Below, in pieces: positions 1 through 7,370 of a stretch of DNA of 64,000 bases (its first letter is position 1; each line of letters opens with the position of its first letter). Origin of the DNA: Thermoleophilia bacterium (lineage in GTDB: Bacteria > Actinomycetota > Thermoleophilia > Gaiellales > SKUG01); assembly GCA_025964555.1 (NCBI GenBank), contig JAOPYQ010000009.1:171255-235254 (forward strand). The letters run 5' to 3'. Under the pieces are notes generated by a model. The model worked only from the letters and a program-made list of their open reading frames with translations, was not told the origin of the DNA and made no database searches. Both the position numbers and the translations under genes were made by a program.

Positions 1-117
1 GTCGCTCCTGCTGGGTGGTCGATCCGCAGGGCGCTGCCATCGCGCTCATGACACCGAGTCCGCGCCAGGGCTAGCAGCAGCGCACACGCAACGTGAGGCA
101 CGCCGAACGGGCGGTGC

Positions 118-636
118 TCAGCGGTCCGAACCGGGATCGTCGAGCGCCGCCCGTTTTCGGTACTTCATGTGGTCACCCCAGGGGAGCACACCCCACAGCG
201 ACACGAACAGCAGACCCGCGAGCCCGCTGAACACGAGCGCCTGTGCCTGTCCGAAGAGCTCGTCGGCAACAACGAAGAGCGTGCCCGACATCGATGCGCC
301 GAGCGCCGTGATGCCCGCAAGGGTCAACCCGCTGGCGAGCACGATCAGGCGCTGCTTGTCGTAGGCGCGGAAGTTCGTGCGGTGATAGGCCGAAGGCGCG
401 ATGAGCAGCGCGCTCGCCACGAGCGCCAGGCACAGCGAGGCGAAGTACACCTCGCGCTGCACCTCCGTGACGCCCTTCCACCCGGCCTGGAACGGCAGGG
501 CCAGCAGGAACGCGAACAGCACCTGCACGCCCGGCAGCGCGACGCGGATCTCCTCCAGCAGCTCGCTCAGCTCCCGATCGAGTCGTTCCTTCTCGCCCTC
601 GCCGTCGAGCGGCACGTCATGTCCATGCAGTTCCAT
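118..636 (-). CDS. DUF6328 family integral membrane protein
   Basis: The product is 172 aa. An acidic, Glu-rich cytoplasmic head (residues 1-35) leads into an amphipathic segment and about four hydrophobic helices (roughly 38-50, 64-84, 97-118 and 133-152). The run LPGVQVLFAFLLALPF and the later APSAYHR are hallmarks of DUF6328, a family of small actinobacterial membrane proteins without an assigned reaction. The frame is open upstream to 714, but that would overlap the divergent DsbA-like gene. The ATG at 636 is preceded by a GAGGGG ribosome-binding site and leaves a short divergent gap, so I prefer it. Family assignment is good; function is unknown. Confidence 0.8.
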   Translation of the reverse strand: MELHGHDVPLDGEGEKERLDRELSELLEEIRVALPGVQVLFAFLLALPFQAGWKGVTEVQREVYFASLCLALVASALLIAPSAYHRTNFRAYDKQRLIVLASGLTLAGITALGASMSGTLFVVADELFGQAQALVFSGLAGLLFVSLWGVLPWGDHMKYRKRAALDDPGSDR

Positions 637-682
637 GAGGCCCCTCATACCCGTTTCGCGAAAGCGTGTCAGCATGCCGCGC

Positions 683-1579
683 ATGACCACTCGCATCACC
701 GCCACGCTCTTCAACGATCCCGGCTGCCCGTGGGGCTACTCCGCGATTCCCGCGCTGCGAACCCTCGAGTGGCGCTATGGCGATCAGCTCGACTGGCGCC
801 TCGTGCTCATCGGCCTCACCGAGTCCGCGCAGCAGTACGTCGACCGCGGCTACACGACGCTCTCCAACGCGAGCGGCATGCTCGGCTTTCGCCGCTTCGG
901 CATGCCCCTCAACGCGGAGCCTCGCGAACGACTGTCGGCGACGGCCCCCGGGTGTCGCGCGATCGTCGCCGCACGCATCGACGCCCCCGGCAGCGAGTGG
1001 CGCGTCATGCGGGCGATCCAGCTCGCGTACTTCACCACGCCGATGGTGCTCGGGGACCCCGCCGCGTTGCGTGACGCACTCGCGCGCATGGACGGCGTCG
1101 ACGCCGGTGCGATCATCGCGCGAATCGATGACGACGACGTCACCGCCGCCTACGACGCCGACCGCGCGCGAACACGCACTGCCGCCGGCACCCCGGGCGC
1201 GCTCCAGGGCAAGACCGCCAACTCCGACGGCGCCGAGCGCTACACCGCGCCAAGCATCATCTTCGAGCGAGACGGCCAGCGTCTCGAGGCAACCGGTTTC
1301 CAGCCCGTCGAAGCCTACGACGTGCTCGTCGCCAACCTCGACCCCACCCTCGCGCGCCGCACGCCAGCCGAATCGGCTGCCGATGTGCTCGACGCCTTCG
1401 CGGACTCGGCGCACGGCCCGTGGATCTCGACCGCCGAGGTCGCGGCTGTGATGGCAGCCGGCAACGACGCCCCCGATCGCGAGTCCGCCGAGCGCGAACT
1501 CATCGAGCTCGTCGATTCCGGAAGCGCGCGCCGCATCCGCATGGGTGACGGCGCGGTGTGGAGTCGCGCGACTGACTAA
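683..1579 (+). CDS. DsbA-family thioredoxin-fold protein (CPWG)
   Basis: The product is 298 aa with an N-terminal beta strand followed by NDPGCPWGYS, the position of the DsbA/FrnE active site. The first cysteine (C15) is kept, but the second cysteine of a CxxC pair is replaced by glycine, so ordinary dithiol exchange is unlikely; a monothiol or glutathione-linked reaction fits better. The middle is helical, as in DsbA-like isomerases, and the last 70 residues resemble a small winged-helix segment (STAEVAAVM). There is no signal peptide, so it should be cytoplasmic. An alternative ATG lies at 674. It is divergent from the DUF6328 gene. The fold is confident; the substrate is unknown. Confidence 0.75.
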   Translation: MTTRITATLFNDPGCPWGYSAIPALRTLEWRYGDQLDWRLVLIGLTESAQQYVDRGYTTLSNASGMLGFRRFGMPLNAEPRERLSATAPGCRAIVAARIDAPGSEWRVMRAIQLAYFTTPMVLGDPAALRDALARMDGVDAGAIIARIDDDDVTAAYDADRARTRTAAGTPGALQGKTANSDGAERYTAPSIIFERDGQRLEATGFQPVEAYDVLVANLDPTLARRTPAESAADVLDAFADSAHGPWISTAEVAAVMAAGNDAPDRESAERELIELVDSGSARRIRMGDGAVWSRATD

Positions 1580-1630
1580 CAGCATCCATGGCGGGCACGC
1601 ACTCACTACCAACCGCAAGGAGTGCAACGA

Positions 1631-1714
1631 ATGTCACTGCTCTGGATCCTGCTCATCGTCGTCGTCGTCCTGCTGCTCTTCGGCGGCACGCGCTTCCGTG
1701 GTCGCGGCCGCTGA
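1631..1714 (+). CDS. small hydrophobic membrane peptide, probably frameshifted
   Basis: A 27-aa reading frame starts MSLLWILLIVVVVLLLFGG and ends in an Arg/Gly-rich tail. It has a textbook AAGGAG ribosome-binding site nine bases before the ATG, which is the best reason to call it a gene. Directly after its stop, in the -1 frame, lies a second hydrophobic stretch (LVIAVILVILPVSLL). Small two-helix proteins of this look (DUF3309-like) normally carry both halves in one frame, so a one-base indel near 1705-1715 could have split this one. It may be a working one-helix peptide or a decayed gene. Function is unknown. Confidence 0.5.
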   Translation: MSLLWILLIVVVVLLLFGGTRFRGRGR

Positions 1715-1822
1715 GCTCGCCGCCCCTGGTGATCGCCGTCATCCTCGTGATCCTGCCGGTCAGCCTGCTGACCTGCTCACGCACACGCACACGCTCTGCA
1801 TGGCGCGACGCGCTGCCAGGAC

Positions 1823-1855
1823 GCTGCCTCGGTTCACCGGGGCAGCTTCCAATTC
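1823..1855 (+). terminator. hairpin, copy 1 of a duplicated terminator-like element
   Basis: A ten-pair stem (GCTGCCTCGG / CCGGGGCAGC, one U-G wobble) closes a TTCA loop and is followed by TTCCAATTC. It lies downstream of the small membrane peptide gene. The same stem with another loop and the identical 3' flank recurs at 2579-2611. Confidence 0.55.
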
Positions 1856-1951
1856 AGCTTCCGGTTCGGGGGCCGGCAACAGCGTGGCCTGATGTGGCAG
1901 CGCGCGGGCTTCGCGACGGCCACCAACCGGTGCGGGCCGACCCGAGATGAC

Positions 1952-1967
1952 GTTACCAATCGGTAAC
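1952..1967. promoter_or_regulatory. inverted repeat, candidate operator
   Basis: GTTACC and GGTAAC form perfect six-base arms around AATC, 34 bases before the ATG at 2002. The size and placement are those of a dimeric repressor site (TetR-like spacing). No regulator gene is adjacent, so the binding protein is unknown. Confidence 0.5.
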
Positions 1968-2001
1968 TTGGGGACACCCCAGCCCCCACACAGGAGCCCC
2001 C

Positions 2002-2553
2002 ATGCCGCTCTCCACCCAATGGAACTTCGGCGAGAAGTCCCCGCACCCCTACGCCCCGTACCGCTCATCCGACCGGACGGATGCGACGCCTCGCAATGCC
2101 GTGTTCGTTGCGCATCATGCGCGGCTCGAGGACGCTACGCAGCTTACCGACGGCAAGCAGCACAACCGCCTCGACTACGGCATGACCAAGTACTTCGCGA
2201 CCGGCTTCGGCGGAGACACGCTGTCGAACGAGACCGGCTCGTACCAGTACGGAGACCAGCCCAGCTATCAGCGCGAGAAGCGCGGCGACTGGCGCTTCTC
2301 GGTCGACAAGTTCGAGCGCCTGCTCACCGACGCAGCCGCTGGCGTGGAAGCCGCCAACGGTCGAGTGATACCGGAAGCGCTCTTCGCGGACGGCTTCAAG
2401 ACGATCAAGTTCCTCGACTCGATCAAGGGCAACGAGCTGCTCGTGCAGACGATGACCGACGGCAAGCTCACCACGAAGGTGATTGACGAGGCCGATCTCG
2501 ATCCGGCGCTCGCCAGGACGTTCGACAAGCTCGACGTCTACGAGCAGTCGTAG
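2002..2553 (+). CDS. hypothetical protein, 183 aa
   Basis: A soluble, charged protein I do not recognise. The start is supported by AGGAG just upstream and by the dyad at 1952-1967. The first half is rich in Tyr, His, Gln and Asp (for example KQHNRLDYGMTKYFATGFGG); the second half looks like a regular alpha/beta domain (WRFSVDKFERLL, then TIKFLDSIKGNELLVQTM). No signal peptide or membrane segment is seen. It converges on msrA, and its terminator hairpin lies inside the msrA 3' coding region. Nothing around it suggests a role. Confidence 0.7.
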   Translation: MPLSTQWNFGEKSPHPYAPYRSSDRTDATPRNAVFVAHHARLEDATQLTDGKQHNRLDYGMTKYFATGFGGDTLSNETGSYQYGDQPSYQREKRGDWRFSVDKFERLLTDAAAGVEAANGRVIPEALFADGFKTIKFLDSIKGNELLVQTMTDGKLTTKVIDEADLDPALARTFDKLDVYEQS

Positions 2554-2571
2554 CTCGTTGACACATGCGCG

Positions 2572-3090
2572 TTACGAAGCTGCCTCGGCTCGCCGGGGCA
2601 GCTTCCAATTCGGGCGCGGGAAATGACACGTGTAGCCGCCCGGGAATTTCTCCAGGTAGTCCTGGTGCTCCGGCTCCGCCTCCCAGAACTCGCCTGCCGG
2701 CTCGACCTCGGTGACCACGCGGCCGGGCCAGATGCCGGAGGCGTCGACGTCCGCGATCGTGTCGTTGGCAATGCGCTGCTGGGTCGAGTCGAGGTAGTAG
2801 ATCGCTGAGCGGTACGCCATGCCCATGTCGTTGCCCTGGCGATTCCTGGTCGTCGGGTCGTGGATCTGGAAGAAGAACTCGAGGACCTCGCGGTAGCTCG
2901 TGCGGCGCGGGTCGAAGACGATCTCGATGCCCTCTGCGTGCGTGCCGTGGTTCTTGTACGTCGCGTTCGGCACGTCGCCGCCCGTGTAGCCCACGCGGGT
3001 GCTGAGGATGCCGGGCTGCTTGCGGATCAGGTCCTGCATGCCCCAGAAGCAGCCGCCGGCCAGGATCGCGGTCTCGGTGTTGTCAGCCAT
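2572..3090 (-). CDS. msrA: peptide-methionine (S)-S-oxide reductase MsrA
   Basis: The product is 172 aa. It reduces methionine-S-sulfoxide in proteins and free methionine, a cytoplasmic repair step after oxidative damage. AGGCFWG near the N-terminus carries the catalytic cysteine (C14), followed by [16 protein letters not shown] and the FFQIHDPTT segment typical of MsrA. The length is normal for a stand-alone enzyme. The ATG at 3090 has GGGAG at good spacing; the frame is open further upstream but that extension is not MsrA-like. The last ten codons overlap a strong hairpin (2579-2602). A dyad at 3118-3134 lies in the divergent promoter region shared with the RibD-C gene. Confidence 0.95.
   Translation of the reverse strand: MADNTETAILAGGCFWGMQDLIRKQPGILSTRVGYTGGDVPNATYKNHGTHAEGIEIVFDPRRTSYREVLEFFFQIHDPTTRNRQGNDMGMAYRSAIYYLDSTQQRIANDTIADVDASGIWPGRVVTEVEPAGEFWEAEPEHQDYLEKFPGGYTCHFPRPNWKLPRRAEAAS
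2579..2611 (+). terminator. hairpin, copy 2 of the duplicated element
   Basis: GCTGCCTCGG and CCGGGGCAGC pair around a CTCG loop, followed by TTCCAATTC. It sits between the convergent 2002-2553 gene and msrA, within msrA codons for the C-terminus. It probably ends transcription of the plus-strand gene. Confidence 0.6.
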
Positions 3091-3117
3091 CGTCATCTCC
3101 CTCGTTGTCCGAGTGGT

Positions 3118-3134
3118 CGTACCCATACGGTACG
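3118..3134. promoter_or_regulatory. inverted repeat in the msrA divergent promoter
   Basis: CGTACC and GGTACG are perfect six-base arms around CATAC, 28 bases upstream of the msrA start and about 100 bases from the divergent RibD-C start. A regulator site is plausible; none is identified. Confidence 0.4.
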
Positions 3135-3231
3135 TCCCGCGCACGTGATGGGTTGTCGCCTGGCCTGCTTTTCTTTCCCGAGCCGGGCATAGGGAGCTGG
3201 CTGAACCGTACGAAAGCAGGAAACGAGCGGC

Positions 3232-3807
3232 ATGCCGCAACTCATGGTCGACTTCATCAGTTCCCTCGACGGCTTCGGAGCGGCCGAGGGCTGGCCCGGC
3301 TACTGGGGCATGGAAGGGCCCGAGTACCTCGAGTGGATCGGGAGCGATGCCCACGGGGATTCCGTCTCGCTCATGGGCGCGAAGACGTACCGAATGCTGT
3401 CGGAGTACGCGAACCAGATGCCCGACGATCCTGGACTGGCGGCGCTGACGAAATCGTCCAAGGTCGTCTTCTCCTCCTCATTGGAGCCGCCGCTACCGTG
3501 GGCGAACACGGAACTCGTTCGCGGCGATGCCATCGACTGGGTGCGCGAAGCACGGCGCGACGGAGCGCGCTCGCTGCGCACCATCGGCAGCCTGAGCCTG
3601 TGTCGGTCGCTGATGCGTGCGGGCGTCGTGGACCGATTCCGGGTCGTCGTCTTTCCGGTCATCACCGGCGCCGCGGGATACGACCGCATCTACGACGGCT
3701 ATCCCGACGTGAAGCTCGAGTTGGTCGAGCAGCGGACCTTCGATGGTCGCCTGCAGCTGCTCGAGTACGTCCCGACTGTTCTCGATGGGCCACCAAGCCG
3801 GAAGTGA
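3232..3807 (+). CDS. RibD C-terminal domain (dihydrofolate reductase-like) protein
   Basis: A 191-aa single-domain protein of the RibD-C/dihydrofolate reductase superfamily. [11 protein letters not shown] at the start is the usual first strand, [11 protein letters not shown] is the NADPH-binding G-x-K-T-Y segment, and [26 protein letters not shown] matches the later strand-helix-strand. Such stand-alone proteins are predicted NAD(P)H reductases with unknown substrates; they are not proven members of riboflavin synthesis. A weak AGGAAA precedes the ATG. It is divergent from msrA. Confidence 0.85.
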   Translation: MPQLMVDFISSLDGFGAAEGWPGYWGMEGPEYLEWIGSDAHGDSVSLMGAKTYRMLSEYANQMPDDPGLAALTKSSKVVFSSSLEPPLPWANTELVRGDAIDWVREARRDGARSLRTIGSLSLCRSLMRAGVVDRFRVVVFPVITGAAGYDRIYDGYPDVKLELVEQRTFDGRLQLLEYVPTVLDGPPSRK

Positions 3808-3827
3808 CGGCGCTGTAGGGTCAGCCC

Positions 3828-4289
3828 ATGCCCCGTTCCTCTGCGAGCACCTCCCCGGCCGGTATCGGCACTCCTGCGAGTGGTCGTCGACCGCGCACGG
3901 CCGCGCCGCAGCCGACGGGAAAGAACGTGCCGACCGATCCGCCCAAGCAGGTCGATCCAAAGGTGCAGGCGGCGATGGAGCAGGTGCGCCCCGCGCCCGG
4001 CTACGCACTCGCGACGCTGCTGCTCGCCAAGGAGCGCGCGGCCGTGCTGGACCTGCCGGCTGACACCACGGCGCTGCTCGAAGCGGCGTTCGTGCGCATC
4101 CACGCGCTGCACCCATCCGACGACGACATGGCACGCGAGTATCCGCCCGGCTCGATCGTGATCGCGTCGCTCGAGGGCATCGCGCCGCTGCTCGTCACGC
4201 ACGCGTTCCTGCTGCCGCACGAGCGGATCATGGGCTCGGTGCCGATCGACGGCGTCGCGCCCGGCACGCCGTTCGGCTTCGAGGACTGA
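3828..4289 (+). CDS. hypothetical protein, 153 aa
   Basis: A protein with a disordered, Ser/Pro/Arg-rich N-terminus (residues 1-45) followed by a helical domain (VQAAMEQVRPAPGYALATLL) and hydrophobic strands near the C-terminus (SIVIASLEGIAPLLVTHAFLL). There is no signal peptide or clear membrane helix. It lies 20 bases after the RibD-C gene in the same direction and may be co-transcribed. I do not recognise the family. The codon pattern and well-formed C-terminal domain argue that it is a real gene. Confidence 0.55.
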   Translation: MPRSSASTSPAGIGTPASGRRPRTAAPQPTGKNVPTDPPKQVDPKVQAAMEQVRPAPGYALATLLLAKERAAVLDLPADTTALLEAAFVRIHALHPSDDDMAREYPPGSIVIASLEGIAPLLVTHAFLLPHERIMGSVPIDGVAPGTPFGFED

Positions 4290-4311
4290 CACTCGCGTCG
4301 GCGCTCAATCG

Positions 4312-4716
4312 TCAGACGACGAGCACGTCCAGATCGGGATACCACTCAAACCCGCAATCGTGCGTGACGAGCGTCATTCCATAGGTCGCGGCGGTGGCGG
4401 CAATCAGTCCATCGGCAGTTGTGATCGCCCGTCGTTCGCCCGCGGCCACGGCCCGATACTCGCCCCACGTGTTCCCCACGGCATCGTCGATGTCGAGACA
4501 ATCGAAGTCTCGCGAAGCCTGGATCCACGAGTCGAGGCGCCGCGCGCGCGATGCGGCATCCTCTGCTGACAACGCGCCGTGCTTGAGCTCGCCCAGCGTC
4601 ACGGGCGACACGAACCAGGCGCCATCATCCGGCAGCTCGCCCAGCGGTCGCCCCTGCTCGATGGCGATCAAGACCGAGGTATCGATCAGGTACTGCGCTT
4701 CGCCGCCCGCTCCCAT
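4312..4716 (-). CDS. vapC: PIN-domain ribonuclease toxin (VapC type)
   Basis: The product is 134 aa, the usual VapC size. PIN ribonucleases cut specific RNAs with Mg2+ held by a cluster of acidic residues. LIDTSVLIA supplies the first Asp, TLGELKHGA the Glu, ITTADGLIAATA the next Asp, and LVTHDCGFE the last. It overlaps the upstream antitoxin gene by 31 bases, a layout that couples their translation. The Phd/YefM-like partner and the palindrome at 5010-5025 support a type II toxin-antitoxin module. The RNA target is not predictable from sequence. Confidence 0.88.
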   Translation of the reverse strand: MGAGGEAQYLIDTSVLIAIEQGRPLGELPDDGAWFVSPVTLGELKHGALSAEDAASRARRLDSWIQASRDFDCLDIDDAVGNTWGEYRAVAAGERRAITTADGLIAATAATYGMTLVTHDCGFEWYPDLDVLVV

Positions 4717-5000
4717 GGGTCCTCCGGGATCTCACCTGGGCGACCACCGATGTCGCTCCAGAAGGTGGTGTCGTTCGCATGCCGAGCGCGGATCGCGTGG
4801 ATCGCGGCATGTGCCGTCTGCCAGTCCGTGCCCCGTGGCTGCGTTCGCGGCGGCCCGAGCTCGGCGACCACGCGTCCGTTGACGGTGATCTCGAAGCGCT
4901 CACCCTCCTCCGCCTCGCGCAGCACGCGCGAGATCTCGTTCCGCAACATGCGCTGCGGCAGTCGGACCGGCGGGCGTCGGAGTTCTCGTCGAGCAACCAT
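4686..5000 (-). CDS. antitoxin, Phd/YefM-VapB type
   Basis: A 104-aa protein that should bind and neutralise the adjacent PIN toxin and repress their shared promoter. MLRNEISRVLREAEEGERFEI, followed by VNGRVVAELGP, is the Phd/YefM DNA-binding and dimerisation fold; the last 50 residues are the variable toxin-binding part, including WSDIGGRPGE. The start at 5000 is ten bases from a perfect 16-bp palindrome, so autoregulation is likely. An internal ATG at 4949 would begin exactly at the conserved core but would leave the operator far upstream. Confidence 0.85.
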   Translation of the reverse strand: MVARRELRRPPVRLPQRMLRNEISRVLREAEEGERFEITVNGRVVAELGPPRTQPRGTDWQTAHAAIHAIRARHANDTTFWSDIGGRPGEIPEDPWERAAKRST

Positions 5001-5009
5001 GCACTCACC

Positions 5010-5025
5010 GTAGCAGATCTGCTAC
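5010..5025. promoter_or_regulatory. perfect palindrome, toxin-antitoxin operator
   Basis: GTAGCAGATCTGCTAC is a 16-bp perfect palindrome ending ten bases upstream of the antitoxin start and about 60 bases from the divergent gene at 5084. Operators of this size and position are normal for autoregulated VapB/Phd antitoxins. Confidence 0.75.
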
Positions 5026-5083
5026 AGGCGTTGGAATCCGCCGATGCACGCTGCGGAATCCCGCACCGGCGTAGGATCGAACC

Positions 5084-6463
5084 ATGTCGAACAAGCGCCA
5101 GCAAAAACGTGCCAAGCAGGTCCGCCGAACCAACGTGCGCGCTGCCCAGCGCTCCAAGCGTCCGCCCACGCCGGGCGACATCGCGCTGCGCCTCATCCGC
5201 GACTACGCGGTGCCGCTCGCGAGCCGGGATCCGCTCGATGCCGAGCTCGTCGCCTCGACGATGATGGGCACCGGCTGGAAGCAGGTCCTCGACTCGCCGC
5301 CGGAGGAAGCCAACGAGCTGCCCCACCCCGCGCTCGCGGTGATCAGCCTGCTGCGCAACCTGCGCGTCGAGGCCGGCGACATCGCCGACGCCGCGCTCGC
5401 CCTGGCCCACGCGCTCTGCGTCGCCGATCGTGAGGACCCGCAGGTCGCGGCCGCCGGCGGCGTGCTCGTCGAGCAGCTGCGCGCGTTCGGTGCGAACGAT
5501 CCGATCTGGGCTGGCGAGACCGGCCGCTACGAGCTGGTCGCGGCCCACGACGTGCGCGACGTGTGGATGGACGAGCACCAGCTCGTGCTCGGTTTCAAGG
5601 ACTCCGCCGATCGCGAGCACGCACTGCTGCTCACCATCGATCGCACCGAGGGCATGCAGCTCGGTCAGGTCGAGGTCATCGACCAGCGCGAACGGATGCT
5701 CGACGACATCCGCACGGCGATCGCCGACTCCGACGAGTCCGAGACTGCGCTCGTCGAGGAGCTCACCCCGGCGCGCGCCGCCGGCCTGCTCAAGGCCGCG
5801 ATCGAAGGCACTTTCGACGAGGGCGCCGACCTGCTGCTCGAAACCGACGAACACGAGCTCGACCTCCTCCAGCTGACGCTCGCCCGCTTCGAACTGCTCG
5901 AAGCCGCGTACGAGGAAGCGACCGACGAGGCCAACGCCACGCCGTTCGACTCGGAGTTCGACGAGGAAGCCTTCGACAAGCTCGTCGAGCGCTTCACCGC
6001 CAGCGACGAGTTCGCCGCCGAGACTGACATCACGCCTCGCAGCGCCGAGCTGCTCATGCGCTGGGTGCACGACCTCGCCTACCCGCGCGCGTTGTTCGGC
6101 CCGGTCCAGGTGCACGACGTGCTGCTCGACTACGTGCCGCAGGAGGTCACTGACAGCGAAGAGCGGTCGACGATCTCCGGACCGATGCTCGCCACCACCC
6201 GCGCCTGGGCACGCTTCTGCGCGCGCGTGGTCGGCCTTTCCGACGGCGTGGTCGACGACGTGCTCAAGGCCATCGAGCACTATGCCCCGCACCACGAGCA
6301 GGCGATGGCGGCTGACCCCGCATCGCTGCTCGGCTCAGGCCACGGCGGCGCGGATCTCAACGCGGTCGTGGCGCAGATGACCGAGCAGATGCGCGAAGCC
6401 GGCGTCGACCTGGGCGACGCGGCGGCAGTACGCGAGTGGATGACGGCGAACGCCCCGGGCTGA
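5084..6463 (+). CDS. hypothetical acidic protein with basic N-terminus, 459 aa
   Basis: The first 30 residues are strongly basic (KRQQKRAKQVRR), as in RNA- or DNA-contacting tails. The rest is acidic and mainly helical, with Asp/Glu-rich stretches around residues 200-310 and a Met/Gln-rich C-terminus. No membrane segment, signal peptide or catalytic motif is recognisable. Proteins built this way are seen in actinobacteria as plasmid-pyridoxine-like or SEC-C-adjacent unknowns, but I cannot assign a family. The next gene converges on it across a strong bidirectional hairpin (6473-6505). Confidence 0.75.
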   Translation: MSNKRQQKRAKQVRRTNVRAAQRSKRPPTPGDIALRLIRDYAVPLASRDPLDAELVASTMMGTGWKQVLDSPPEEANELPHPALAVISLLRNLRVEAGDIADAALALAHALCVADREDPQVAAAGGVLVEQLRAFGANDPIWAGETGRYELVAAHDVRDVWMDEHQLVLGFKDSADREHALLLTIDRTEGMQLGQVEVIDQRERMLDDIRTAIADSDESETALVEELTPARAAGLLKAAIEGTFDEGADLLLETDEHELDLLQLTLARFELLEAAYEEATDEANATPFDSEFDEEAFDKLVERFTASDEFAAETDITPRSAELLMRWVHDLAYPRALFGPVQVHDVLLDYVPQEVTDSEERSTISGPMLATTRAWARFCARVVGLSDGVVDDVLKAIEHYAPHHEQAMAADPASLLGSGHGGADLNAVVAQMTEQMREAGVDLGDAAAVREWMTANAPG

Positions 6464-6472
6464 CGCGCTCGT

Positions 6473-6505
6473 CCTGTGCGAGCGGCTCACGGCCGCCCGC
6501 ACAGG
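6473..6505. terminator. bidirectional terminator hairpin
   Basis: CCTGTGCG / CGCACAGG forms an eight-pair outer stem and GCGGC / GCCGC a five-pair inner stem around TCACG, with one mismatch between them. It lies between the convergent genes ending at 6463 and 6527. Confidence 0.7.
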
Positions 6506-6526
6506 AGGAAGCGCATCGGGGCCTGC

Positions 6527-7147
6527 TCAGGCGCCGTGACGCTTGGCGCGCTGGCGACCACCGAAGTAGGCGAGCGCCAGGCCGCCGGCCAGCAGTGACG
6601 CTCCGAGCCAGGCGATGCCGACCGCGTCGAGTCCGGTGAAGGGCAACTCGCTCGCGGGCGGATTCGTCTGCGTCGTGGCAGCACCCGTCGCTGCAGCGCC
6701 GGTATCAGCAGCGCCCGTATCCGCCTGCGTGGATGGCTCCGTGGCTGGCGCGTCCGCTGCCGCGTTCACCGTGAAGCTGCCGTTCATGCCGTCTGCATGG
6801 GGATCGCACTGGTACTTGTAGGTGCCTTCCTTGAGGTCGACGGTCCAGGTCTTCTTCCCGACCTCCGGCACCTCGGTGGACTCCTCGACGCCAGGCCCGG
6901 ACAGGTGGAAGTTGTGGGCATCCCCCTTGTCGTCCACCTCGATCGTGTACGTGCCAGCGTCAAGCGATGTCACGGGCTGACCACCCTGTGTCAGGCTGAT
7001 GACGAAGTCCGGCCCCACGCTTGCCTGCAGCGTGTGGTCCTCGGCCGCCGCCTGTGCGGGGGCGCTTGCGATGAACAGCGCGAGGACGAACGTCCCCAGC
7101 GCGAGCAGCAGCGCGGTGGCGCGGCTGCGGATCCATGTGACGGTCAT
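6527..7147 (-). CDS. LPFTG-anchored cupredoxin-like surface protein
   Basis: A 206-aa exported protein. A signal peptide covers residues 1-35 (ALLLALGTFVLALFIASAPA then AQA). A plastocyanin-like domain follows, with a complete type 1 copper ligand set: His in HNFH (78 or 81), then C114, H117 and M121 in the YQCDPHADGM segment. A Thr/Ala-rich linker (130-165) leads to LPFTG (168-172), a membrane helix and a basic tail, the layout of a sortase substrate. AAGGAG precedes the ATG at 7147. It should be a cell-wall-attached copper or redox protein. No sortase gene is in the window. Confidence 0.85.
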   Translation of the reverse strand: MTVTWIRSRATALLLALGTFVLALFIASAPAQAAAEDHTLQASVGPDFVISLTQGGQPVTSLDAGTYTIEVDDKGDAHNFHLSGPGVEESTEVPEVGKKTWTVDLKEGTYKYQCDPHADGMNGSFTVNAAADAPATEPSTQADTGAADTGAAATGAATTQTNPPASELPFTGLDAVGIAWLGASLLAGGLALAYFGGRQRAKRHGA

Positions 7148-7370
7148 GGTGTGCTCCTTGGTTGCATGTGTAGCTGAAGCGGTACCCCCGGTCCACGGCG
7201 AGAGGCGGTGCTCTTCCGACGGCCGCGCACGAAGTGCGGCGTTTCTCCTCGCGTGTGCGTGAAGGTGCACGTCGGGCGTGGTGGGCCACGGTGGCCACCC
7301 GCGTGCCCTCCTCCGCCCGAACGGCGCCGATCGACTGCGCGCTGGGTGCCGCCGCGGGGGAAGCTCAGGC

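Noticed and set aside
1..49. A minus-strand ATG at 49 running off the window start
   Set aside because: Only 16 codons are visible, without a ribosome-binding site, so a gene cannot be supported.
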